From Solirubrobacterales bacterium (lineage in GTDB: Bacteria > Actinomycetota > Thermoleophilia > Solirubrobacterales > 70-9): 64,000 nt of DNA. The position numbers and the translations under genes were made by a program. The stretch lies in the NCBI GenBank assembly GCA_020438355.1, contig JAGQUT010000009.1, forward strand, positions 1-64,000, written 5' to 3'. A model generated the notes under the pieces. That model made no database searches. It saw only the letters and a program-made list of their open reading frames with translations, and was not told the origin of the DNA. Positions 32,048 to 42,368 of the stretch are shown here, in pieces (position 1 is the stretch's first letter; each line of letters starts with the position of its first letter).

Positions 32048-33721
32048 TCAGACCACCGGGGTCGAGCGTTCGATGATCGTCTTGAAATCAGTTCCGGCGG
32101 GAAGTGTCCCGAATGCCTCGCCCCAGTCGCCACCGAGTCGCGACGCGCAGAATGCATCGGCGACCGCGGGGTCGCCGTGGCGAACCAGCATCGAGGCCTG
32201 GAAGGCAAGACCCATCGACTCGACCACCCGGCGGGCTCGAACCTCAAGGGTCTCGGGGTCACCGGTGATCTGCTCCTGAAGTTTCCCGACGAAATCATCG
32301 AGACGAGGGTCAGCGCCTTTCGCCTCGCCCACCTCGTTGAAGAAGGCTTCGTAGGAGGCAGGGCTCTTGACCATCGCCCTCAGGGCGTCGAGGCACTGGA
32401 CGTTCCCGGACCCCTCCCAGATCGACATCAGCGGGCTCTCCCGGAAAAGCCGGGGCATTCCTGACTCTTCGGCGTAGCCGTTTCCGCCGAAGCACTCGAG
32501 TGACTCCACCGCATGCCAGGGCGCGCGCTTGCAGATCCAGTACTTGAGAACCGGGGTCGCAAGCCGCTGGAGCAGAGCCGCTTCTTCGTCTCCGGCGGCC
32601 GCTTCGTCGTATGCCCTCGCGAGACGCATCACGGAAGCTGTCGCGGCTTCCGACTCGATGCAGAGGTCAGCCAGGACGTTCCCCATCAGTGGCTGGTCGA
32701 TCAGCTTCCGGCCGAAGGCCGACCGGTTGGCCGCGTGATGGGTGGCCTGTGCCACGCCGTTTCTCATCCCGGCGCTGGAGCCGATCGCGCAGTCGAGGCG
32801 GGTGTGGCTGACCATCTCGATGATCGTCCTGATGCCGCGGCCGTCTTCACCGACCATGCGGGCCCAGGCTCCCCTGAACTCGACCTCCGAGGATGCGTTC
32901 GACTTGTTGCCCAGCTTTTCCTTGAGTCGCTGGACATGAAAGCGGTTCCGTTCTCCGCCAGGGGTGAAGCGGGGGAGCAGGAAACAGGAGACCCCTGCAT
33001 CGGTCTGGGCCAGAACAAGAAAGGCGTCGCACATGGGTGCCGAGCAGAACCACTTGTGGCCGGTGATCTCGTACTCCCCTCCGGGGCCACCGCCATTCAG
33101 CGGTACGGCCCGGGTGGTGTTTGCCCTTACATCTGATCCGCCCTGCTTTTCGGTCATCGCCATACCGGCAAGGCAGCCCGGCTTCTCCTCCGGGGGCCGG
33201 AGCTTTCCGTCGTACTCAAGCGAGGTGAAGCGGGGCTCCCACTCCTCGGCAATTTCCGGCTGGTTCCTGAGCGAAGGGATCACCGAGAAAGTCATCGAGA
33301 TCGGGCAGCCAACTCCGGCTTCGACCTGCGCCAGCTGGGTGAACAGGGCCGCGCGGGCCACATTCGCCCCGATGCCCGGCTCGCGCCAGGGCAGGGCGTG
33401 AAGGTCATGCTCGATGCCAAGGCTCATCAGCTGGTGCCATGCGGGATGGAACTCGACCTCGTCGATCCGGTGACCGAAGCGGTCGAAGGCCTTGAGTTTC
33501 GGCGGGTACTCGTTCGCGTCGCGGCCGGCGAGGAGGGTGTCGGGCTGGCCGCAGATCCTGCCCAGATTGCTGATTCTGTCCTCGGCCCAGGCGGCACCTT
33601 CACGCTTCACGGCCTCCTTGAGCGGGCGGTCGGTTTCGTAAAGGTTGACGTTCTCCAGCGGAGTCGACTGGTTGAAGACTGTGTGTGTCGCGTGGGCAGC
33701 GGGTTCGGCGGTTTCCGGCAT
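32048..33721 (-). CDS. AidB-like acyl-CoA dehydrogenase
   Basis: 557 residues, within the AidB range rather than the ~380 of ordinary acyl-CoA dehydrogenases. N-terminal extension 'FNQSTPLENVNLYETDRPL' is typical of AidB; FAD-binding segments 'MAMTEKQGGSDVRANTTRA' and 'GHKWFCSAPMCDAFLVLAQ', and 'ECFGGNGYAEESGMPRLFR' with the substrate-domain arginine, are clear. AidB is induced in adaptation to alkylating agents and binds DNA in E. coli; many homologues are plain dehydrogenases, so the substrate is open. Confidence 0.9.
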   Translation of the reverse strand: MPETAEPAAHATHTVFNQSTPLENVNLYETDRPLKEAVKREGAAWAEDRISNLGRICGQPDTLLAGRDANEYPPKLKAFDRFGHRIDEVEFHPAWHQLMSLGIEHDLHALPWREPGIGANVARAALFTQLAQVEAGVGCPISMTFSVIPSLRNQPEIAEEWEPRFTSLEYDGKLRPPEEKPGCLAGMAMTEKQGGSDVRANTTRAVPLNGGGPGGEYEITGHKWFCSAPMCDAFLVLAQTDAGVSCFLLPRFTPGGERNRFHVQRLKEKLGNKSNASSEVEFRGAWARMVGEDGRGIRTIIEMVSHTRLDCAIGSSAGMRNGVAQATHHAANRSAFGRKLIDQPLMGNVLADLCIESEAATASVMRLARAYDEAAAGDEEAALLQRLATPVLKYWICKRAPWHAVESLECFGGNGYAEESGMPRLFRESPLMSIWEGSGNVQCLDALRAMVKSPASYEAFFNEVGEAKGADPRLDDFVGKLQEQITGDPETLEVRARRVVESMGLAFQASMLVRHGDPAVADAFCASRLGGDWGEAFGTLPAGTDFKTIIERSTPVV

Positions 33722-33851
33722 GTTCCTATCGTCGCACAGGCACCCCGGGAGCTGTCACGGATAACTACCCATTGACGCCTCCATCGCGTTTCGCTCTATA
33801 GCATCGGATACTGCAAGAGCCTCAGCCGAATATCGAAGGGAAGTTCCAGTC

Positions 33852-35066
33852 GTGTCGAAGATCAAAGTGACCAATCCGATAGTCGAGCTGGATGGCGACG
33901 AGATGACCCGCATCATCTGGTCGTTCATCAAGGAGCAGCTGATCCTTCCCTACCTTGACGTCGATCTGAAGTACTACGACCTCGGGATCGAGAGCCGCGA
34001 CGACACCGACGACCAGATCACGGTCGACGCCGCCAACGCGATCAAGGAGTACGGCGTCGGCGTCAAGTGCGCGACGATCACGCCCGACGAGGCCCGCGTC
34101 GAGGAGTTCGGCCTCAAGGAGATGTACCGCTCGCCGAACGGCACCATCAGGAACATCCTCGGCGGAGTCATCTTCCGCGAGCCGATCGTGATTTCAAACG
34201 TGCCGCGCCTGGTGCCCGGCTGGACCAAGCCGATCATCATCGGCCGTCACGCCTTCGGCGACCAGTACCGGGCCACCGACATGGTGGTCGAGGGAGCAGG
34301 AACCCTGACCATGACCTTCACCCCGAAGGACGAGGGTGAGCCGATCGAGATGCACGTCCACGACTTCCCTGGCGGCGGCGTCGCCATGGCGATGTACAAC
34401 CACGACGATTCGATCCGTGACTTCGCCCGGGCCTCGTTCCGTTACGGCCTCGAGCGCGGCTACCCGGTCTACATGTCAACCAAGAACACGATCATGAAGC
34501 GCTACGACGGCCGGTTCATGATCCTCTTCCAGGAGATCTTCGACGACGAGTTCAAGGAGGAGTTCGACAAGGCCGGGCTCACCTACGAGCATCGCCTGAT
34601 CGACGACATGGTCGCTTCCGCCCTCAAGTGGGAGGGTGGCTACGTATGGGCCTGCAAGAACTACGACGGTGACGTCCAGTCCGACACGGTCGCGCAGGGC
34701 TTCGGGTCGCTCGGCCTGATGACCTCGGTCCTGATGACTCCGGACGGAAAGACCGTCGAGGCTGAAGCCGCCCACGGCACGGTAACCCGCCACTATCGCG
34801 AGCACCAGAAGGGCAACGCCACATCGACCAACCCGATCGCCTCGATCTTCGCCTGGACCCGCGGACTTTCCGCCCGCGGCCGAATGGACGAAACGCCGGA
34901 AGTCAGCCAGTTCGCCGACACCCTCGAGCGGGTATGCATCGAGACAGTCGAGAGCGGCAAGATGACCAAGGACCTTGCCCTGCTGGTCGGTTCTGACCAG
35001 GAATGGCAGACCACCCAGGAATTCCTCGCTTCGATCGACGAGAACCTTCAGAAGGCGATGGCCTAG
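33852..35066 (+). CDS. icd: Isocitrate dehydrogenase (NADP+), homodimeric type
   Basis: 404 residues with a GTG start. Belongs to the eukaryote-like type II subfamily: '[22 protein letters not shown]', '[10 protein letters not shown]', '[14 protein letters not shown]', '[13 protein letters not shown]', '[28 protein letters not shown]' and '[14 protein letters not shown]' are near invariant in that group. Oxidative decarboxylation in the TCA cycle. mdh follows after 30 nt, giving an icd-mdh operon. The 130-bp upstream gap probably holds the promoter, not resolved by eye. (Conserved blocks over 20 residues are listed at positions about 10-31 and 250-277.). Confidence 0.96.
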   Translation: MSKIKVTNPIVELDGDEMTRIIWSFIKEQLILPYLDVDLKYYDLGIESRDDTDDQITVDAANAIKEYGVGVKCATITPDEARVEEFGLKEMYRSPNGTIRNILGGVIFREPIVISNVPRLVPGWTKPIIIGRHAFGDQYRATDMVVEGAGTLTMTFTPKDEGEPIEMHVHDFPGGGVAMAMYNHDDSIRDFARASFRYGLERGYPVYMSTKNTIMKRYDGRFMILFQEIFDDEFKEEFDKAGLTYEHRLIDDMVASALKWEGGYVWACKNYDGDVQSDTVAQGFGSLGLMTSVLMTPDGKTVEAEAAHGTVTRHYREHQKGNATSTNPIASIFAWTRGLSARGRMDETPEVSQFADTLERVCIETVESGKMTKDLALLVGSDQEWQTTQEFLASIDENLQKAMA

Positions 35067-36083
<1,017 letters not shown>

Positions 36084-36114
36084 ACCCTTCAGCAACTGAC
36101 GTCTCCCCTTCGCG

Positions 36115-37077
36115 GTGAGCAGCCCGGCAAGAGTCGTGATTCTGCGGGAGCTGCTCCCCGCGGGGAGGGACCTTCTCCAGCAGCATTTCGAGGTCGAGTC
36201 GCTAGGACTCGAAGCAGACCGGAAGACGATGCTGGCCGGGGCCAAAGGTGCCGACGCCCTGGTCACCGACCTGACCTTCCCTGTGGACGGTGAGCTGCTT
36301 GACGCAGCAGGCCCGCAACTCAAGGTCGTCGCCAACTTCGGTGTTGGCTACGACAACGTTGATCTCGAAGCCTGCGCCGCCCGGGACGTCACAGTCACCA
36401 ACACCCCGGGTGCCCTGACAAACGCGACCGCCGAACTCGCTCTGGCCCTCGCCATGGCGGCAGCGCGCGACCTTTCCGGCGCCGAGAAGGACCTCCGCGA
36501 AGGAAGGTGGCAGGGATGGGATCCGCGCCGCTGGCGGGGATTCGAGTTGAGCGGCGCGACGATCGGGGTGATCGGGGCCGGCCGGATCGGCGCCCGATTC
36601 ATGGAACTGGTTTCCGGGTTCGGAGGCGACCGGCTCTACACATCGAGGAGTCCAAAGCCGGATCTGGAACAAGGACTCGGCGCCGAGAAGGTCGAGCTGG
36701 ACGAACTGCTCCGGCGCTCTGATCTGGTCAGCCTTCACCTCCCGGGAGGGAGCGCAACTCACCAGATCATTGACGAGCGGGCGATCTCGCTGATGAAGCC
36801 GACCTCGATCCTGGTCAACACCGGCCGTGGAACCCTCGTCGATTCACTGGCTCTCGCCCGTGCGCTTGAGGAGGGCCGGCTCGGCGCAGCCGGCCTTGAT
36901 GTGTTCGATGGAGAACCGACCGTTCCCGAGGAACTGCTCCGGGCGCCACGCGTTGCCCTGGCTCCCCACATCGGCTCGGCTACATACCGGTCGCGGGACG
37001 AGATGGCGAGAATCGTGGCTGCGAATGTGGTCGCTGTTCTCGAGGGCCGCGAGCCACCCTCACCGGTAACCCCTTAA
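36115..37077 (+). CDS. D-2-hydroxyacid dehydrogenase (glyoxylate/hydroxypyruvate reductase-like)
   Basis: 320 residues, GTG start. NAD-binding 'GATIGVIGAGRIGARFMEL' (about 145-165), catalytic Arg in 'VNTGRGTLVDS', Glu in 'DVFDGEPTVPEEL' and His in 'VALAPHIGSATYRSRDEMA'. Substrate-binding N-terminus includes 'VVANFGVGYDNVDL'. Likely reduces glyoxylate or hydroxypyruvate. Starts 31 nt after mdh, so it may share the TCA operon. Confidence 0.9.
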   Translation: MSSPARVVILRELLPAGRDLLQQHFEVESLGLEADRKTMLAGAKGADALVTDLTFPVDGELLDAAGPQLKVVANFGVGYDNVDLEACAARDVTVTNTPGALTNATAELALALAMAAARDLSGAEKDLREGRWQGWDPRRWRGFELSGATIGVIGAGRIGARFMELVSGFGGDRLYTSRSPKPDLEQGLGAEKVELDELLRRSDLVSLHLPGGSATHQIIDERAISLMKPTSILVNTGRGTLVDSLALARALEEGRLGAAGLDVFDGEPTVPEELLRAPRVALAPHIGSATYRSRDEMARIVAANVVAVLEGREPPSPVTP

Positions 37078-37085
37078 ACGTCAAA

Positions 37086-37138
37086 GGGCCCCGATCCCGC
37101 GTTTGGAATCGAGGCCCCGGGACCGCCGTGGGCGGTCC
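37086..37138. terminator. Tandem hairpins between convergent genes
   Basis: First stem GGGCCCCGAT (37086-37095) with ATCGAGGCCC (37108-37117), one mismatch; second a perfect GGACCGCC/GGCGGTCC stem (37120-37127 with 37131-37138) with loop GTG. Sits between the hydroxyacid dehydrogenase and the convergent surface protein, so probably a bidirectional terminator. Confidence 0.65.
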
Positions 37139-37153
37139 GACTGGACGTGAGAG

Positions 37154-39811
37154 CTAGCGCTTGACGCGCAGAATCTTCGCCTTGGTCTTGCCGTTGGCGG
37201 AGGTCAGCTTGACCTTCACCTTCTTGACCTTGCCGCGCTTGATCGCCTTGGCGTAGCGTCCGAAGATCTTCACCTTCGCCTTGCCCTGACCCGCCTTGTT
37301 CAGGCGGTAGGCACCCTTTCCGACAACCTTGTTGCCGGCGGGAAGGGTGACGATGATCTTGCCGCCACGGGTTTCCGACTTGAAGCCGACAAGAAGGCTT
37401 CCACCCCTGAGGCTGGCGCTGTAGAGGGTCGGACCGGCAACGAGGCCGTTATCCCTGGTCACCTTGACGGAAGCGTCGTCAGAAAGCACGGCTCCGGAAT
37501 CCTGGCTTGAGGACGAGCTGACCGTTGCGGTGTTGACGTATGTCTTCTCGCCAACCGGGACCGAGGATCCGGTCCTGGCTTCCAGGCAGAGCAGGTAGAG
37601 GGTTCCCGTCAGCGGATTCGCGGTCGGGTTCCAGACGTAGAAGACACGGCTCTTGGGCTGAGGGTCATTGCCGAGCGGCACCAGACCGTCATCGAATTCC
37701 CAGCCAGCGACGATTCCCTTTGCATTCTCGCCACAGATAAGGGATTCGGTCGCCTTGCCACCCGCGCCGATCGAAATCGGCTTGGTCACCTGGGTGAACA
37801 CCAGCTCGGAGCTGGCTCCGTTCACTTCGGAGGTCTTGTTCTGGAGGCAGCGAATGCTCGCTTCAACAGTTGCGGCGGCGCCACTGACCTTGAGAGTCAG
37901 CTTGCGACCGGTATCGCCGACGGGCGCATTACCCAGCATGAGGACACGGCCACCGGAAACGTCGATTCCGGGGGCGATCGGGGTCGAGCCGACCGGGCAG
38001 TTCAGCGTCACCTCATGAATGCCGGGTTTCAAAACCACGGTCTGCGTGACCGGAGAGCCGACCGTCAGGCTCCGGCCTTCGGTGGTCTTGCCGGGCAGAC
38101 ACACGGCGAACAGCTTGAGCTGGGCCTGGCCGGTTGCGTGATTGGTTACCGACGCGCTGTAGCTTCCGGTCGAATCGGACTCGAGCTTGTGGATCTCGAT
38201 GTCGTTCGCATCACCGGTGCCCTGGTCGATGTTGTCGACCCTGACTGCCGCATCCGAGATCAGGTCGCCAGGGTTGCAGGCGATCGACTCGTTGACAGTA
38301 TTGCCGGCCTGCATCGAGATCTGCTTTTCCACCTTGTAGATGGTCAGCTGCTCGTTCTGGCTGGAGACCGTCGCGGCCGGAAGAGTCGTTTTGACCTTGA
38401 TCTTGTAGGTCACGGTCTGCCCGGGAGCGACGGTGCCCGCGACGCAGGTGACCTGCTGGCCGGTGTAGGTGCAGGGATTGTCAACCTCGACGATGTCGAG
38501 GCCGGCCGGGACGTTGTCGGAAACGACTACGTTGCCCGAGCTGGCGGTTCCCCAGTTCTTGACCGAAATGGTGAAGGTCACGAAGCTGCCCTCGACGACC
38601 TCCGGGTTATCGGCGATCTTGTCGATCTTCAGCTTGGGGAGATCCGGGGTGGTAGGACCGGTGGGTCCAGTTGGGCTCGTCGGACCAGTCGGACCGGTCG
38701 GGCTCGTCGGACCGGTCGGGCCGGTCGGGCTGGTCGGGCCGGTGGGACCAGTCGGCGAAGTGGGGCCAGTCGGACCGGTGGGGCTCGTGGGGCCAGTGGG
38801 GCCCGTAGGACTGGTGGGGCCGGTCGGACCCGTCGGGCCGGTGGGCCCGGCCGGAGTGTCCGGGAGGCAGCCGGTGAACGGCGCGTGATGGGTCTCGCGG
38901 TCGGACTTGAAGGTCTTGGCGATGACCTGACCGATGTTGTGTCCGACATCATCGGCATCAACCAGCGCCTTGGTGGCCAGGATGGTGCCGCCGAAGGCCG
39001 ATCCGGTCTTCAGGGTCACGTTGGAAGCGTTGGCGAAGTTCCAGAGGGTGTTCTTGTTCTGGGAGGCGGTCGCCGAGTCCTGCGCCTGATTCCAGCTTCC
39101 ACCGATTCCGTTGCGGAAGTACATCTTGCCTTCCACATCGACGCTGGTCCCGGAGACGTTGATCAGGGCGGTCGAGCCGACCGGAACCTCGATCAGGATG
39201 GCCTTGAGATCCGAGAACATCGATGAGGTAACCGAGAAGACGTTCAGGGTGGTGTCGGTTCCCTTGAGGTAAAGGGCCTTGCCGCCGAGCGAGATGCCGG
39301 CCGGGTTCGAGCCGTTGGTGTTGATCACCGAGGCGCTGCCGGTCGCAGCGGCCGTCGCCCAGTTCGCTGACTTCGTTGCCAGGTCGCTGAACGCCGTTGA
39401 GAAGTTGGTCGGCGCGGCCATCAGCTGCGAGCCGCCGCCGTTGTAGTTGATGTAGCCGGTCAGCCCAGGGGTCCAGGCGCTGCCGCGCTGAAGGTTGAAC
39501 GACTTCGAAGTTCCGTTAACGACGAGAGTTGGATACGTCTTGCCGTAAGGGGGATCGGTGAGATGGGTGCCGACCGTCATGCCGGACGCATTCAGGTTGC
39601 CGCCGTAGGCGATAGCGCCTTCGGATTCGGCTCCGCGGCTGCCGTTCATCTGGACGAACTCGGTGTAGCCGGTTGCTGCGCCGACGGGGTTTGCCATGCA
39701 CGTCACCGAGGGGGCGGTAGCTCCCGCTGGTGCTGCGAACAGGAACGCTCCGATAGCGGCCAGAGCCGCGATCACGGTTGCCTTCATGGCACGACTGGTG
39801 CTGGGGATCAT
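37154..39811 (-). CDS. Choice-of-anchor A family surface protein with collagen-like linker
   Basis: 885 residues from an ATG with AAGGA 5 nt upstream. Signal peptide (core [20 protein letters not shown]) then a choice-of-anchor A domain (about 35-305, '[17 protein letters not shown]'), a Gly-Pro-Thr linker (about 320-387), a DUF11 module ('[20 protein letters not shown]'), further beta domains with regularly spaced Cys, and a final strongly basic module ending in a Lys/Arg-rich tail. No LPXTG or TM anchor is seen; the basic tail may bind wall polymers electrostatically. Anchor A modules occur in ice-binding-like and biofilm surface proteins. Confidence 0.85.
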   Translation of the reverse strand: MIPSTSRAMKATVIAALAAIGAFLFAAPAGATAPSVTCMANPVGAATGYTEFVQMNGSRGAESEGAIAYGGNLNASGMTVGTHLTDPPYGKTYPTLVVNGTSKSFNLQRGSAWTPGLTGYINYNGGGSQLMAAPTNFSTAFSDLATKSANWATAAATGSASVINTNGSNPAGISLGGKALYLKGTDTTLNVFSVTSSMFSDLKAILIEVPVGSTALINVSGTSVDVEGKMYFRNGIGGSWNQAQDSATASQNKNTLWNFANASNVTLKTGSAFGGTILATKALVDADDVGHNIGQVIAKTFKSDRETHHAPFTGCLPDTPAGPTGPTGPTGPTSPTGPTGPTSPTGPTGPTSPTGPTGPTSPTGPTGPTSPTGPTGPTSPTGPTGPTTPDLPKLKIDKIADNPEVVEGSFVTFTISVKNWGTASSGNVVVSDNVPAGLDIVEVDNPCTYTGQQVTCVAGTVAPGQTVTYKIKVKTTLPAATVSSQNEQLTIYKVEKQISMQAGNTVNESIACNPGDLISDAAVRVDNIDQGTGDANDIEIHKLESDSTGSYSASVTNHATGQAQLKLFAVCLPGKTTEGRSLTVGSPVTQTVVLKPGIHEVTLNCPVGSTPIAPGIDVSGGRVLMLGNAPVGDTGRKLTLKVSGAAATVEASIRCLQNKTSEVNGASSELVFTQVTKPISIGAGGKATESLICGENAKGIVAGWEFDDGLVPLGNDPQPKSRVFYVWNPTANPLTGTLYLLCLEARTGSSVPVGEKTYVNTATVSSSSSQDSGAVLSDDASVKVTRDNGLVAGPTLYSASLRGGSLLVGFKSETRGGKIIVTLPAGNKVVGKGAYRLNKAGQGKAKVKIFGRYAKAIKRGKVKKVKVKLTSANGKTKAKILRVKR
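38651..38852 (-). repeat. Collagen-like 27-bp coding repeats (SPTGPTGPT)
   Basis: Inside the surface-protein gene, the nine-residue unit SPTGPTGPT recurs about six times, flanked by GPT triplets. Synonymous third-position differences between units show the repeats are not freshly amplified. Gly-Pro-Thr triplets could form a bacterial collagen-like triple helix or an extended glycosylated stalk. Confidence 0.85.
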
Positions 39812-40049
39812 GTGGTCCTTGTGTAGTTGTCTGCTGCCACCAGAGTCGTTTCCCAAAGACTCCGGGCTGAACTGACAACGCAGCGAACCGATGTCGCTGA
39901 CTTGGGACGCTGTGGATCCCCCGATCCGCACCGTCCGGCAAGGCCAACCTCAACGGAGGTCGGAGATGCCGTTCAGAATTGGCTGACTATTGTACAGATC
40001 AGAAACACCAGTGGCCCCGAAAAGTTTCACGAAGGGTGCTGAAGCGTTC
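39812..40049. other. Intergenic region upstream of the surface protein
   Basis: 238 bp with no coding frame. It must hold the promoter of the choice-of-anchor gene. It contains an imperfect dyad near 39950-39965 (CCAACCTC/GGAGGTCGG) that might end the fatty acid hydroxylase transcript. Nothing else is recognised. Confidence 0.4.
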
Positions 40050-40688
40050 TCAGCTGTCGCGGTCAGACCTGCGAGACCGCGGCACAGTGCGGAAAATGTG
40101 GTCCCAGAACGGGGTCGAAACGCCGTAACCGTAGTGATGGTCCTGGAAGTGGTGCCGCATGTGATGCTCCCGCACCTTCTTGCCGATTTTCGACTTCGGC
40201 ACGAAATGGTGAAGGTAGTAATGCGTGTAGTCGTAAGCCAGGTAGCCCGCGAGGAAACCGGCGAAGCAGGCAAAGCCAGTGGGAGAGCCGAAAATGAGCA
40301 TGAACGCGGCGTAGAAGATCAAGGCCAGCGGGATGCTCGCGGCCGGCGGCATGACCAGTCTCATCTTGTCGTTGGGATGGTCGTGGTGGACGCCGTGAAT
40401 GATGAAGTTGATCTTGTCGCCACCCTTGAACTTGGGTGTCCAGTGAAAGAGCAGGCGGTGCAGCCAGTACTCCGAGAGGGTCCAGATCGCCAGTCCGGCA
40501 ACGAAAAGTCCGATTGTCGAGAGGGCGGAAAGGCCCCGGTCAACTCCCAGCCAGATCAGCACGGCAATGATCGGTCCGTAGATCAGCAGGGGCACTACGG
40601 GGTGAACTCTCGAGAAAAAGTTCAGGAATCTGTTCTCGAAAAGGTCAGGTGAAGCGGCGAGTCTTTCGGTACGTTCGGACGATCCCAT
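40050..40688 (-). CDS. Fatty acid hydroxylase/sterol desaturase family membrane protein
   Basis: 212 residues from the ATG at 40688 (CATATG); the frame runs upstream over ahcY but without merit. About four TM helices and the di-iron histidine clusters 'HRLLFH', 'HGVHHDH', 'HYYLHH' and '[13 protein letters not shown]', which match fatty acid 2-hydroxylases. Hydroxylates lipid acyl chains in the membrane using O2. Divergent from ahcY with 56 bp between start codons. Confidence 0.9.
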   Translation of the reverse strand: MGSSERTERLAASPDLFENRFLNFFSRVHPVVPLLIYGPIIAVLIWLGVDRGLSALSTIGLFVAGLAIWTLSEYWLHRLLFHWTPKFKGGDKINFIIHGVHHDHPNDKMRLVMPPAASIPLALIFYAAFMLIFGSPTGFACFAGFLAGYLAYDYTHYYLHHFVPKSKIGKKVREHHMRHHFQDHHYGYGVSTPFWDHIFRTVPRSRRSDRDS

Positions 40689-40744
40689 ATGTGAATAATG
40701 GTAGCGTGACTCGTCACCCCGACTCTCAGGAGAGACCCGCAGAG

Positions 40745-42214
<1,470 letters not shown>

Positions 42215-42220
42215 GCATCA

Positions 42221-42340
42221 TCCCGGACCGGCCTGAGGGGGTCCGGGACGGCAGTACTTCCCGAAAACCGTCGCTGCGCTCCTCATTCCGGAGGTTTTCG
42301 GGAAGCACCACGGGTGGGCCATCTTTGGGAGGGCCACCCG
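42221..42340. terminator. Three consecutive hairpins after ahcY
   Basis: TCCCGGACC/GGTCCGGGA (42221-42229 with 42240-42248), a perfect 13-bp stem CTTCCCGAAAACC/GGTTTTCGGGAAG (42257-42269 with 42293-42305), and CGGGTGGGCC/GGCCACCCG with one bulge (42311-42320 with 42332-42340). Located between two convergent genes; likely terminator plus RNA 3'-end structures. Confidence 0.7.
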
Positions 42341-42368
42341 ACGCCCTGCCGCGATCACATGAGCCGGG

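Noticed and set aside
38651-38852. Regular 27-bp repeats considered as a CRISPR or minisatellite
   Set aside because: They are in frame, lack spacers and encode a Gly-Pro-Thr linker of the surface protein.
38015-39226. Long open frame (403 codons) on the plus strand opposite the choice-of-anchor gene
   Set aside because: It mirrors the GPT repeats as a Val-Gly-Pro or Arg-rich sequence and follows the GC bias of the real gene's codon positions; no domain is recognisable.
40689-40744. SAH riboswitch before ahcY
   Set aside because: The 56-bp leader has only tiny dyads (GTGA/TCAC, CTCT/AGAG) and is too short for the known SAH aptamer.
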